Source: Narthecium ossifragum
Taxonomy: Eukaryota > Streptophyta > Magnoliopsida > Dioscoreales > Nartheciaceae
Length of the DNA stretch: 64,000 nucleotides
Assembly (NCBI GenBank): GCA_963920575.1
Contig: OY986968.1
Span: 263,001 to 327,000 of the forward strand
Direction: 5' to 3'
Shown piece after piece: positions 37,458 to 48,031 of this stretch. Both the position numbers and the translations under genes were made by a program. Positions within the stretch are counted from its first letter, which is position 1; each line of letters starts with the position of its first letter. The notes beneath the pieces are model-generated. The model was not told where the DNA came from. It saw only the letters and a program-made list of their open reading frames with translations, and did no database searches.

Positions 37458-38264
37458 GGGTTCGTTTGGCGAGCATGGTACGGGGAGAATTAGGTGGATT
37501 AGAAAGCATGGTACAGGGAGAATTAGGTGGATTAGAGGATGGGCGGATTCCAGATTCAATTCATTCGGATGTTTGACTGGTTTTGTTCTTTGAAATCCAT
37601 GGGATTCGACCCGCGTCAGATTCCAAAATTTTGGAATCGCGTTGAGCGGACGCCGCTATCAATCCCATTCGTATCCCAATTTGACATTACAGTTTTATCC
37701 CTTGATATTTAAAATGGTTATATTTATCATAACTTTAAATATACATGTTGAAACTTTATGAAATTAGTCTCATTAGAAAGATATCATCGATATCTTCGTT
37801 ATGAGACCAATATTGAGTATTTTTGAAAGCAAATATTTGATGTAATTTAATTTATAAAAATCATTTAATATATTATAATTTAAATTATACCTGAATTTTT
37901 AATAATTTCGATCAATCATTTTACATGATTAGATGCATTCAAAGAATTAATTTGACCTAAATTTTTAATAATTTCGATCAATCATATCTCATGGGTATTA
38001 TTATTATTATAATAAAAAAACATGTCTTAATTTGAAGAAAATTTAAAGTTTTATTATTAATTTGAACAAAATTAGCAGATTCAGCTCATCCATAATAGAC
38101 AAGCCAAACACCAGAATCAACAGATTCAGCTCATCCCATACAGACCAACCAAACAACAAAACCAAAATTCACGGAATCACCAAATTCAGCTTATTCCCAT
38201 TCAGCTAATTCTACAGATTCCTCGTTCAGCTAATTTATCATATTCAGGTTTGCCAAACGTACCC
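37458..38264. mobile_element. PIF/Harbinger-type non-autonomous element
   Basis: TIR GGGTTCGTTTGGC ... GCCAAACGTACCC (one mismatch in 13) is flanked by the 3-bp target TTA on both sides (37455-37457, 38265-38267), the PIF/Harbinger signature. The 807-bp interior is AT-rich and non-coding. Near the left end a 32-bp unit (AGCATGGTACGGGGAGAATT...) is tandemly duplicated. The right part repeats CAGATTCAGCTCAT. Confidence 0.82.
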
Positions 38265-38520
38265 TTAATGTATCTCTAATTATATTAATAATGTATTATA
38301 ATATTAATTACTATGATATTAATATTATATATTATTTGTTTTCTAACATATCTCTCATTATATTAATTACTATCTTAAAATTATATATTATTTTGTTTTA
38401 TAATATATTAAAGTATAAATATATCACAAATATTAATGATGTAATATAATATTAATTACTATGATTATATGAGTATCAAATAATAAATGAAGAATAGAAT
38501 AAGAAAAGAAGAATGAGGAA
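38265..38520. other. AT-rich intergenic DNA
   Basis: Simple ATTAATATTATA-like sequence with no gene. Confidence 0.6.
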
Positions 38521-39520
38521 TGAGTATTTTGGTGATATAGGGAATGATTTAGGGAACCCGATGCGCCATCTTCTTCCCCACCCACGACCCCCAAACGTCT
38601 CTCTCTCTCTCCCATCCAAAAGGTAGTTGGGCGAGGTCGGCAATGGTACATTGCAGGAGGCCGAGTGATGGCGGAGACCGAGCGGTGCGCGAGCGAAAGA
38701 CTACGCGGATGGCGAACATCACGACAAGTTGGCACGGGGTGCGAGCCGCTAATGGCACTACGCAAGGTGGCACGGGAAGGGAGGCGCACAACGTGTGGCG
38801 CCGCAGGGGTGGCAAGGGGGAGCGATTGGCGGGGCCGAGCAAGGCGGGAAGGGGGCGTAGAGCGTGTCCTGACGCGCCATCTTCCCCGGCTACAATCATC
38901 GCGGCCCTCCCCCCGCTAGGCCTAGCCAATCGCCGCGCTCACCCTGGCCGCGCCGCTCTCGACCCGACCGCCCTCTCCCTAGGCCGCACCACCGCCGTGC
39001 CATCAACGACTGCATGCCCTCGCTGCGGCCCCACCGAGCACGCCTCCTTGCCGCCCCTGCAGCGCCACACGTTGTTGGCCCCCTTACTGCCTCACTCGGC
39101 CCCGTCGACCGCAACCCCTTGCCGCCTTTGCGGCGTCACACGTTGTGCGCCCCCTTCCCGCCTTGCTCGGCCCCGACAACTGCTCCCCCTTGCCGCCCCG
39201 CACGCTGACCACGAACCACGTAGTCTTCCACCCACGCACCGCTCGACTGCCGCCATCAATCACCCTCTTGCTAGGTACCATCACCGGCCTCGCCCAACTA
39301 CCTTCTGAATGGGCGAGAGAGATGAATGGTGGTCGTGACGGTGGAAAAAGATGGTGCATCAGGAAGGCGGCATGATAAGACCGAGCAGGGAGCACAATCA
39401 GAGAATGGACGTGACAGACGAAGAGAGATAAAGACGGTGACAGAGAGGGCTTAAAGACTAGCTTAGAGTCACACCAACATGACGCTGACATTGCCAAAGC
39501 AAGCATATCACCATAAATAA
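38521..39520. repeat. Large imperfect inverted repeat, GC-rich (foldback-like element)
   Basis: The left arm (about 38556-38870) is inverted at about 39030-39372. Shared phrases include AGGTAGTTGGGCGAGG, TCGAGCGGTGCG/CCGAGCGGTGCG and GGGGCCGAGCAAGGCGGG. Both arms also carry CACAACGTGTG with a CGCCGCA run. The right arm contains two to three copies of a unit that the left has once or twice. TGGTGATAT occurs inverted at the outer edges (about 38530 and 39512). Long overlapping open frames on both strands arise from base composition and the inverted symmetry, not from a conserved protein. Confidence 0.7.
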
Positions 39521-39593
39521 TTTCTTTACAGGTATATTTTACTAATATTTTATTAAAATAAAATTATTTTAAAAAATTTAGTCACTTGAAATC

Positions 39594-39712
39594 AGGAAAC
39601 AAGAATGCTGTAATTATATAATATTATTTTAATATTAATATTATTTTAATATTATTATATTATTATATTATTATATTATTATTATTATACAAATACAGCA
39701 TTCTGGTTCCCC
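39594..39712. repeat. Short hairpin repeat around a (TTA)n core
   Basis: GGAAACAAGAATGCTGTAAT (39594-39613) pairs with ATACAGCATTCTGGTTCC (about 39693-39710) across an AT-only core of ATT/TTA repeats. MITE-like size, but no clear target duplication was found. Confidence 0.6.
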
Positions 39713-39844
39713 GATCTCCTACAATTTCTTCTCCGTATACAAAGTTCACATAACAACGTAGCCACTTGACTAGATCACCAAAACTGTACAAGGAGTCCGT
39801 CTGCTAGCTTCCGAAGAATACCCCAACAGGAGTTGAGTCTATGC

Positions 39845-42002
39845 TTACTGCCTTTTGAACGTCTGCAGCAGGGAAGACAACAGAAAATGAAGGCAATTAG
39901 ATGGAAAGATGCAATGGTTGTTACTACAACATAATTACTTATAAAACGTAGTTATCTCACATCAAAACCTTTTGCCGCCTCCTTCATTTGCTCAGATAGC
40001 TCTTCCTTTGCTTGTGAAGCTGCAAAAGAAAAAAAGCATTAAATGGCATCAAATTATTGATTAAATGGCAGCCAAAAATTAGCATGTGAAAACATCTGAA
40101 GCTGTAAATGATCTCATGGAAAGGACTCAGCTTTGATCAGCAGATTCTCATTGATCAGATGTGATGAACAAGTTCCAGACCACATCAGCTACTCTCCAAA
40201 ACAAAGGAGGTAGCCTAGTTCTTCATGCAAGTCATATGTCCTCGATGAGATGGTTAAGTACTAAAACAAAACTAAATAAACATTCTCGAGCAGAATACAC
40301 AAGGCAAGTTACACGGACAAGTCAAGGAAAAATTCATCACATCATCATTTGTTGAAAACCCTAATGAACTCTTTTCACTGCAATCTTAAGCTACAACTTA
40401 CTGGCAAACAATAAAAGCAAGCGTTACAGCGCGCTCAGCAGAAAGATATCTCTTTGGAGTTACTTAGGAAAGGATTACACTCAATGCCAGGGCATATGCA
40501 GCGATCAGGAAGCACAAGGCATAATTACCTTTCGTTGTTAGATCCTGTATGGTCTTTGACGTTCTCACAGCAAATCTTTGAAATGCAGGGCTGCAAAGAC
40601 ACAGTAAACGTGTTAACTTCATCACTTATGTACAGATAAGACTTTCAAGTAACTGCAACAAAGAACAATAAAAACATTCCCTAAACAGAGGGACTCCAAT
40701 CAACAACAGGAAATATATTCATTCTCCAATGTCACTCCCCAACGTCCTAAAGCAGCATGAAAAAGATCTGCACTGGATAGCGAGGGGAGCATTTTTTTCT
40801 AGCTTCAATCACTTAATGAGGCATATAGTGGAACTATAAGCCAGACAAGCAATAGTGCATGAAGCAGCTATACATTATTGTTTAGGATTATTAATTACGA
40901 GACCATAATACATCAAAAAAAGCAAACAGCGGCGATGTGAGAGTAACAAGTGGGATGTCTCCGGCGTCATCTGTGCAGACCGTACAGGTTAATGGAGTCA
41001 TAATCAAATTATACCAAGTGCAAAAAAAAAAACCTTTTTTTATAGCAATTATGAAAATGACAACTCAGTCCCTTAGATGTTCTTTGATGTTGCGATCATT
41101 GCCGCAAAAAATCATTACAGGTCTGTAGGATCATCACAGTTGTCCACACTAGTGCAATTGACGGCTATAAAATGCAAAGGCTTAGACCACATAAAGCCCA
41201 GCATTCAGCTGATTAAGATGTCATAAACAATTAGAACAAGAATAACATTTAAGTCTTTAACAGAAAACACATTAAAGACGATAAAAATTAGTTTGCAGCA
41301 AGTATATGTACTCGATACAATATGCCAACCACAAATAGGAAGTATTGGCATCGGCATAGCCATCATATCAACTACAACACTCGATGTTGCTTCTAGGGAA
41401 CGAGTTCAATGGGAACTAAGGTCCTCAATGACCAGTGTAAGAAGCCGAACACCAAAGATGAACTGTAACTGAAAAAAGCTATAGTACATCTGTCGAAGCT
41501 GTGTCCTCGGTCGCCTTGACCTCTGAGAAGAGAAGAGTCTCCGCAGAGAGAAGCAGAATGGGCAACCCTAGAGGAATAGATATTGCTTCAAGGGAACGAA
41601 TCAATCAGGCTAGCAGAAGATGCCCGTCGACCAGATTAAGAAGCATAGGCCATCGGAGAATAGAATTACGTGAAGAAGCAAGATCCATTCAGAAATTATT
41701 CAACAGACTAGTCCAAGAAAAAGTTATATCCTTTCATGAATCAACATGAACCTAGCCATCTTCTAGCTCGCAAAACAAACTCCTTCTAATGCATGATTTT
41801 TCCGGGTAAATGACAAAAAGATCATCGATTTTACCCCGATAGAAGACGAAGGGAATAGCTTAATCTATCATAACATAAACCAATCAATCTAACGAATATG
41901 AATAGATAAAAGGCAAGCGTATAACTTGTTGGCCAGGCCTTCGACGACGAGCTCGTTGACGACGTAGCCGAACACCCTCCCGAAAAAGTTTCCTCCCGCC
42001 AT
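39845..42002 (-). CDS. Small conserved plant protein of unknown function, 71 aa (4 exons)
   Basis: Exons (minus): 42002-41926, 40590-40529, 40019-39961, 39862-39845; phases fit GT-AG introns and total 216 nt. The protein opens MAGGNFFGRVFGYVVNELVV, a hydrophobic N-terminal segment. It continues with FQRFAVRTSKTIQDL and an amphipathic Lys/Glu-rich stretch (KASQAKEELSEQMKEAAK) likely to be a short coiled coil, and ends FDTFKRQ. I recall small plant proteins with this layout but no assigned function. The last 6-codon exon is the least certain part; reading through at 39961 would alter only the tail. A leader intron (donor near 42149, acceptor 42041) is plausible. The long first coding intron (41925-40591) carries only chance open frames. 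Confidence 0.72.
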
Positions 42003-42487
42003 CTCCAAAGCGTCAGGATCGATCCCAGCAACGGTTTCCCCTGCTTAATCGATCAAAACCAAGATCTTTAAATCGTAGAAAACCTATAGAAATGCAGAGA
42101 TCGAAGAAACCATTTAAGGTTCCAAAGGAGAGGAATGAGAGAAGCGTACCAGAGGAAGTCGGGGGGGAGGAAGCTTCTAGGGAGAGAAAGGAAAGGAGGG
42201 GGATCGAATCGCCACCGGCTAGGGCTTGCTAGGTCGTCGGGGGGCATTTTATAGCGGGCGGCGGAAGGTTGATGTGCATCTGGATGCCACTATTACACGG
42301 ACGAACGGCTGAGATTGCGCTTATTAGAAACCCTAAGCTGGTTAGGGTTCGGGGGGTAGCCGGCCTGTTGCGGCGCAGGCTTGATGAAGATTGGACCGGT
42401 TCGGGAGGACGTGGTCTGGCCGAAGTCCGTGTACAATCACGGAACCAGTTCTCTAATCCGGGCCACTTCTCGGGCCACATTCCTTTA
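42003..42487 (-). promoter_or_regulatory. Leader and promoter region of the 71-aa protein gene
   Basis: On the minus strand the region holds a purine/pyrimidine-skewed leader (42040-42003 and above 42150) and a GC-richer upstream part. No TATA box was assigned. The 91-codon open frame on the other strand is not supported. Confidence 0.45.
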
Positions 42488-42683
42488 GACCCCATTCGGT
42501 ATATGGATAAAAATTATTATGGGATAAAAATTATTTTAGATTAAATAATAATGATTATTTAGGATAAGAAAAAAATAAATAGAAGTAATAGATGGAATGG
42601 AGGTAGCTCTCTATGAGTGTTTGAAGATAAAGTATGAAATAAAAAAAATATTCTGAATTAATTATCTCTGTACCAATGGGGCT
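42488..42683. mobile_element. Tourist-like MITE, 196 bp
   Basis: Ends GACCCCATTCGGTA and, inverted, AGCCCCATTGGTAC, flanked by TTA on both sides (42485-42487 and 42684-42686). The size, AT-rich core and TTA target fit PIF/Harbinger MITEs. The TIRs are imperfect. Confidence 0.65.
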
Positions 42684-43473
42684 TTAAATTTCTGAATGCA
42701 TGTCATACTCAGGTGACAAAATTGCAGCTATTGGGAGACCATCACATTGATAAAATACTGGTAACAATGTAATTTATCCGTCGGCTAGTCCAATCAAACC
42801 CTGTTATTTGCAAGATGGTTTCTATCATCAAATCACTCGCCATATCTTCTTTATATAGCTAGAGATCAATTCCTTATAAATACGTAACATTTATGATGAT
42901 CCGATCCCAACCATACATATTTATGTACATATATGAATCACATTCCTATGTCGGTGATCGGCCACGATTGGTACCAATATCATACCTAAACTAAAATAAT
43001 TGCCTTTAAACGGCAATCCTGTTGCCTTACTTGAAGATTAGCTAACCAAAAAATAGGCAGAGATAGCCGATTACTACGAGTCCCAATTAAGGATCAATTC
43101 TTATTTGCGTGGCAGTCGCAATCCTGTGTACGGCGGGAGGACAATTAAACATGGAAAGCCGTTACTTGTTTCCCTCCACCATCTTAGCATAATAATCCCC
43201 GCCGTAACCGCCCTAGTTATCTCCTAAAATATATATATTTCGAATCAAGGCATCCTTTTATAACTCCCTCCTCCTCTCTTTCTCCCAACGCCCTCCCCGC
43301 CCCACCACCCCCGATCCAAAAACCCCCGTAGAACACTACTACTACTCTCTCTCTCTCTCTGTGCCACCGCATCAAGATATAGAGAGAGAGAGAGAGCCAA
43401 GATCCCCGCCTTCTCGGCCCTTTACCCGCTTTCAAGCCGTCTTCTTGTTGTGCGTGGTTCTTTGAGCTCTGGG
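42684..43473 (+). promoter_or_regulatory. Upstream region and 5' UTR of the TBL gene
   Basis: Contains a TATA-like AAATATATATATTT (about 43226) and a TTTTATAAC about 25 bp further on, then a pyrimidine-rich leader with (CT)n (43344-43359) and (GA)n (43380-43396) tracts before the ATG. Such CT/GA leaders are common in plant genes. No other gene is seen. Confidence 0.5.
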
Positions 43474-46400
43474 ATGGATTGGAGGAAGGTGGTCTTCTTG
43501 GAGGGCTCCTTCTCGGCTCTCTCCGCCAAGCAGAGGGTGGTCTCGGGGTTTTGTTTGGGCATAGCGTTTTCTCTCCTGGTGTTCTTCTTGCTCTCGTACG
43601 GAAGCAGTCCTGTTAGTGATAACATGTTTTCTTCTCCCTCCTCGCTGTTCCCTTGGTTCTTCTCTGCTCCGGATCTTGCTTCTGATTCGGATATTGGTAG
43701 TAGGAGCCCTTCAAGAAATGATTCCGCCCAAGTTGGGAGCTTCGCAGCGGCTGTTACTGCTGATTCGACTGGTTTGGAGAAAACCCGTGACGGGAATTCT
43801 TCAGGAGGTCCTGGTGATGGAAATGTTCCTTATTTGGATAGAGACTCAACAGAGGCTTTTGAAAATTTTAACAACACCGGGCAAACCCATGGTTCTAAGT
43901 CAACAACAAGTCCTTATATTGGAACGGAGTCAGGTTCAAAGAGAATCCATGCTGGAGGTTCTTCAGACGGTGCTAAGAATGCTCCAACCAGCTCGGAGAA
44001 AACCCAACATGAAGATTTATCAACAAGTCCGTCTAATAGAAAAGATTCCAGTGTTGAGGTAACCCATTATCGAGATTCTATGGGCTATCCTCAGAATTCA
44101 CCAATTTTGGATGGAACCCAAGATGCAGAACATAGTCGAGATAATGGCAATGATAGTCTATCATCAGCAACATCAGCATTGTCTGAGCAAAGCAATGGAG
44201 GATATTTCTCCAAAGATAATGCGAAAAGCTCAGATGGAGGTCAAGAGATTCTGGAGAAATCCCATATTCTAAAGAATGTAACAAAAGACGATCTCAGTTT
44301 GAGGAGTATTGAGAAAAAGGATGGAGTTGAGGATAAAGATGCTAAAGAACTCGAATTCAATCAAGAAGGGAAGAACGCAAGCCATGAATCTAGCAAGGGT
44401 ATGGCTAGTGAGGCGCCAAACATAGCTAAGGTTTCTGATTCCGGGAAATCTAAGGGGGAGCTGTCTGAGAATTGCGACATATTCGATGGTAGATGGGTCA
44501 GAGACGAAGAGACGCCATATTATCCTCCAAACACTTGTCCCTATATTGATATGGATTTCAATTGTCACCAAAATGGAAGGCCAGACGAGGATTTCTTGAA
44601 ATGGAGATGGCAACCATATCGTTGCAACATCCCTAGGTACGTGGCTGTTCAAGAAAATTTTAAAATATCTGCCCTCACACACAAAGATGAACAACACTGT
44701 TATTGTCAGTGTGCACTCCAAACTAGACTTCTCATGGAGTCATGCTATTTGGTTATTAGCTACTTAATTGGTCGCTTATTGTGGTAATAGCTGCAGGGCT
44801 GTATTCTGCTTAAAAAGTGGGATCTTCCTGTCCTGTATAAGAAACTTATGCCGACAGGACCTGCTGAAGGATTTTTTTATGAAAATCCTCACTTGAAATG
44901 TTCTCAGTTACACAGTGTTTCTGAGATGGGTTACCTACATGCACAGCCTCATTGCCTAAATTGTTTACAGTATTTTTAAGCCAGTCTTGTACCTTGTAAA
45001 CAGATCATCTGATTTTCTAGTTCAATTTTGATAGCAACAACTTAGCCTTTTCTTTCCTTTTGATAGATTGAATGGAACAGATTTTTTGGAAAGATTGAGA
45101 GGACAAAGGCTACTTTTTGTTGGTGACTCGCTAAATCGGAACATGTGGGAGTCTCTCGTGTGCATTCTTCACCATAGTGTTAAACAGAAAAAGAGAGTTT
45201 ATGAGGTCTCAGGAAAAAGTAATTTCAAAACAAGAGGATATTATTCTTTCAGATTTGAGGTATCTGGGAATCTTTGTTCCTAGGTGTAATCTGTCTAATT
45301 TACTGGCTTTCTGATACAAGCCTACTAAATTCATTGCTTGTTGATTGTTTGAACGTTTATGCAGGATTACAAGTGTAATATAGACTTTGTCAGATCACCA
45401 TTTTTGGTTAGAGAATTATTTCTTCAAAATGTAAATGGATCAGAGGATGAGAAGCTAAGGTTGGATCTACTCGACGAGACAACAGCAGCATACCATGGAG
45501 CCAATATTGTAGTTTTCAATACTGGCCATTGGTGGACTCATGAGAAAACATCTAGAGGGTCAGCTTTCTTTTTATTTGCTATCTGATAAATCGCCGTATT
45601 GATCTTTTTGCTTCCTTTTTATGTTGACACCAATTAAAATTATAGTCTTCAGTGGAAGAAACTTGCATGTCTCAGTTCCAGTGAGTTAGAAGAAATTTTG
45701 ATTTACATGTGCTTTTTGTTTTCTATTACAATTGCTTTTCATTATGAAATTGGCAGAGTAGACTATTACCAGGAGGGCAACTATGTACATCCAGTTCTTA
45801 ATGTCTTGGAAGCTTATGAGAAGGGTCTCAATACCTGGGCTAGATGGGTTGACAAGAATATCAATTCCAAGAAAACTCGAGTTTTTTTCCGAGGATATTC
45901 TCTTACTCACTTCAGGTAACTACAGTCACGAAAGGCATTTGGTGTCCAACAACTGTTATGAAATCTTGAATATTTTCTCAGTATAGTCATACGAAAGGTT
46001 ATTTAGGTTTAGTGTATCATATTCAAGTTTACTGAACTTTTAGCTGTATAATAGCTAGTTATCTTCCGAAAATGTTATCCAACAGAAAGAACGGATAAGT
46101 TTTGAGATATGAGCAAGCATGAACATTTTTAATGAATTCAATTATGTGGGAAATCCTAAGATTGGTCAAGATGGAACACTAATGAAGAAATGCTGCTATG
46201 AGCTATCTGTAGTAAAAATAAGTTTCTAAAATTGCACGTCTGCAATGGTATATGGAGGTGAATTTCCTTTTCTTCTGTTACCTTAGAGTGGTGTTCCAAA
46301 TTGATCTAAAAGACTAATGCCGTAGTAGTCATCAGGCACTTATAAGAAAAAGAGAGGTCAAGAAAATGTGAGAAAGGGATTGGCAACTCGTCATGTATTC

Positions 46401-48031
46401 TGAATACAACAGCAACCTACATATCCAAGAACTAAGTCAACTATTTGACAAATTCTTCAACAATCTGTTTTCAGAAGCAACTTTTCACAATGCTAATCTC
46501 AACCATTGTTCATCCCATCATACTTTCCTCGAGTTTTGCTCACATGATTTACATCTGGTGTCACAACTCTTGAGTTTCCTCTAGTCAGATTATCAGCTGC
46601 GCGACTATTATTTCCAGCTTCTTTGTTAAACACTGAAGGAAATAGGTTTTCAGGAATCAAATTATCAGTGAGGACCACTATCTGCTGCTAGGTAGCAATA
46701 GTTCGTTTCAGATCATTTATTATGCTAAGCAGCTAGCTTTATTTGATCTGAAAACATCAGGGACGATAAAAAGTTCCTTGTCTCGACAAAAAATCTCATG
46801 ATCATGCCATTTTTCCATTTTTGTCCTCTTTCAAGATATGCGCAAAAGGTGCATACTGAATGGTATCATCAGGGTGCCAAATGATATTTTTGTTTCTCTT
46901 ATATAGTTCAATGTCTAACGACAAAGATGCAGTAGCATGTGTTGTTGCTGAATGCCCATTTCTCATAGCAAGATTAGGGTTTTCACTTTCTCGTGGATAC
47001 CACAATTTCTTCATCAGCACGGTTTCGCTAATGTCAGTCAACCATATAAAATAACTACTAGTTTCTAGAAGTTACCATTCTCTGAACCACTAAGTTATTT
47101 TGGATTTGGTAAAGGTGCAGTTATTTGAAAGAAGTCTGTCAGCTAATTTGTGTCATAAAAATGTGTCAAGTCTGTTTCAAGCTGCTGAACTTGTGGCTTA
47201 TCATATTTATACTCTTCTAGCACAGATGAAGTAACAGTTTTGAAGAATATTGGTGGATCAAGGTGTTTCTTAGTTCATAATTTGGTAAACTAATGCTGCA
47301 ATCTTCCTGTTTCTTTTATCGGAAAACATGCAAGTTTCCACATCAGAATCTCGAAAAAAATCATGCAGTAATTGAAATAAATTTTGCAGACCAAAATGAA
47401 CTGCTGACTATGCTGTAATTCACCAAGGGATATATACTAACATATGTTACATAATTCAGCAGTGTATTTTCCTTGTTGTTTTACTCTACGTATGAATCAC
47501 TGTTAGCCTTGCCTTTCCTTCTAATAAATAATCTCTCTCTACCAACTGATTTTGAGATGAAGCAGGTCTTTAGGCATTTGAAGTCCCATGAGTATAATCA
47601 CAATATTATCTCCAGTTATATTATGCTTTTACTATTTTAAAGTTTAGGAACAACTTTGCTGAGGTTTTCGTCTCTGATTTGATTACAGAGGAGGACAGTG
47701 GAACTCAGGTGGGCAGTGCCACAAGGAAACTGAGCCGATCTTCAATGAAACCTACCTTGAGAAGTACCCTGAAAAGATGCAAGTTCTGGAGAAAGTTCTG
47801 AATCAGATGAAAACACCTGTGGTATACCTAAATGTGAGCAAGATGACAGACTACAGGAAGGACGGGCACCCTTCCATATACCGAAAGGTATACAAGTCAG
47901 TAGCAGAGCAGATTGCTGCTGAGAAGACTCAGGACTGCAGCCACTGGTGCTTGCCAGGAATTCCGGATACTTGGAATGAACTACTCTATGCTTCTCTGCT
48001 AATCGAAGGCAAAGGATCATGGAAGAGATGA
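43474..48031 (+). CDS. Trichome birefringence-like protein (TBR/TBL1/TBL2 clade), 5 exons
   Basis: Golgi type II membrane protein of the plant PC-esterase/DUF231 family; members O-acetylate wall polysaccharides, and the TBR clade is linked to pectin and cellulose deposition. Exons: 43474-44636, 45067-45259, 45365-45558, 45757-45915, 47689-48031; 2052 nt, 683 aa. A cytosolic tail is followed by a transmembrane anchor (about 24-44). Next comes a long Ser/Asn/Gly-rich stalk (about 45-333), which is why I place it in the TBR/TBL1/TBL2 clade. The TBL domain runs from [11 protein letters not shown] (334-388). The esterase domain has the GDS motif [11 protein letters not shown] (407-409 catalytic) and the DxxH motif [14 protein letters not shown] (D652, H655). 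The FFRGYS and [10 protein letters not shown] signatures are intact. The last intron is 1.77 kb. The first ATG in frame is at 43474. Confidence 0.93.

Noticed and set aside
38433..39506. Open frames of up to 221 codons on both strands
   Set aside because: They mirror each other because the region is an inverted repeat; the translations are Arg/Pro/Ala-rich noise.
41501..41749. 82-codon Arg-rich frame as a separate gene
   Set aside because: It lies within a long intron of the 71-aa protein gene and has no domain or splice support.
43616..44721. Other-frame open frames of 148 and 150 codons over TBL exon 1
   Set aside because: Shadows of the Ser-rich TBL stalk, without their own signatures.
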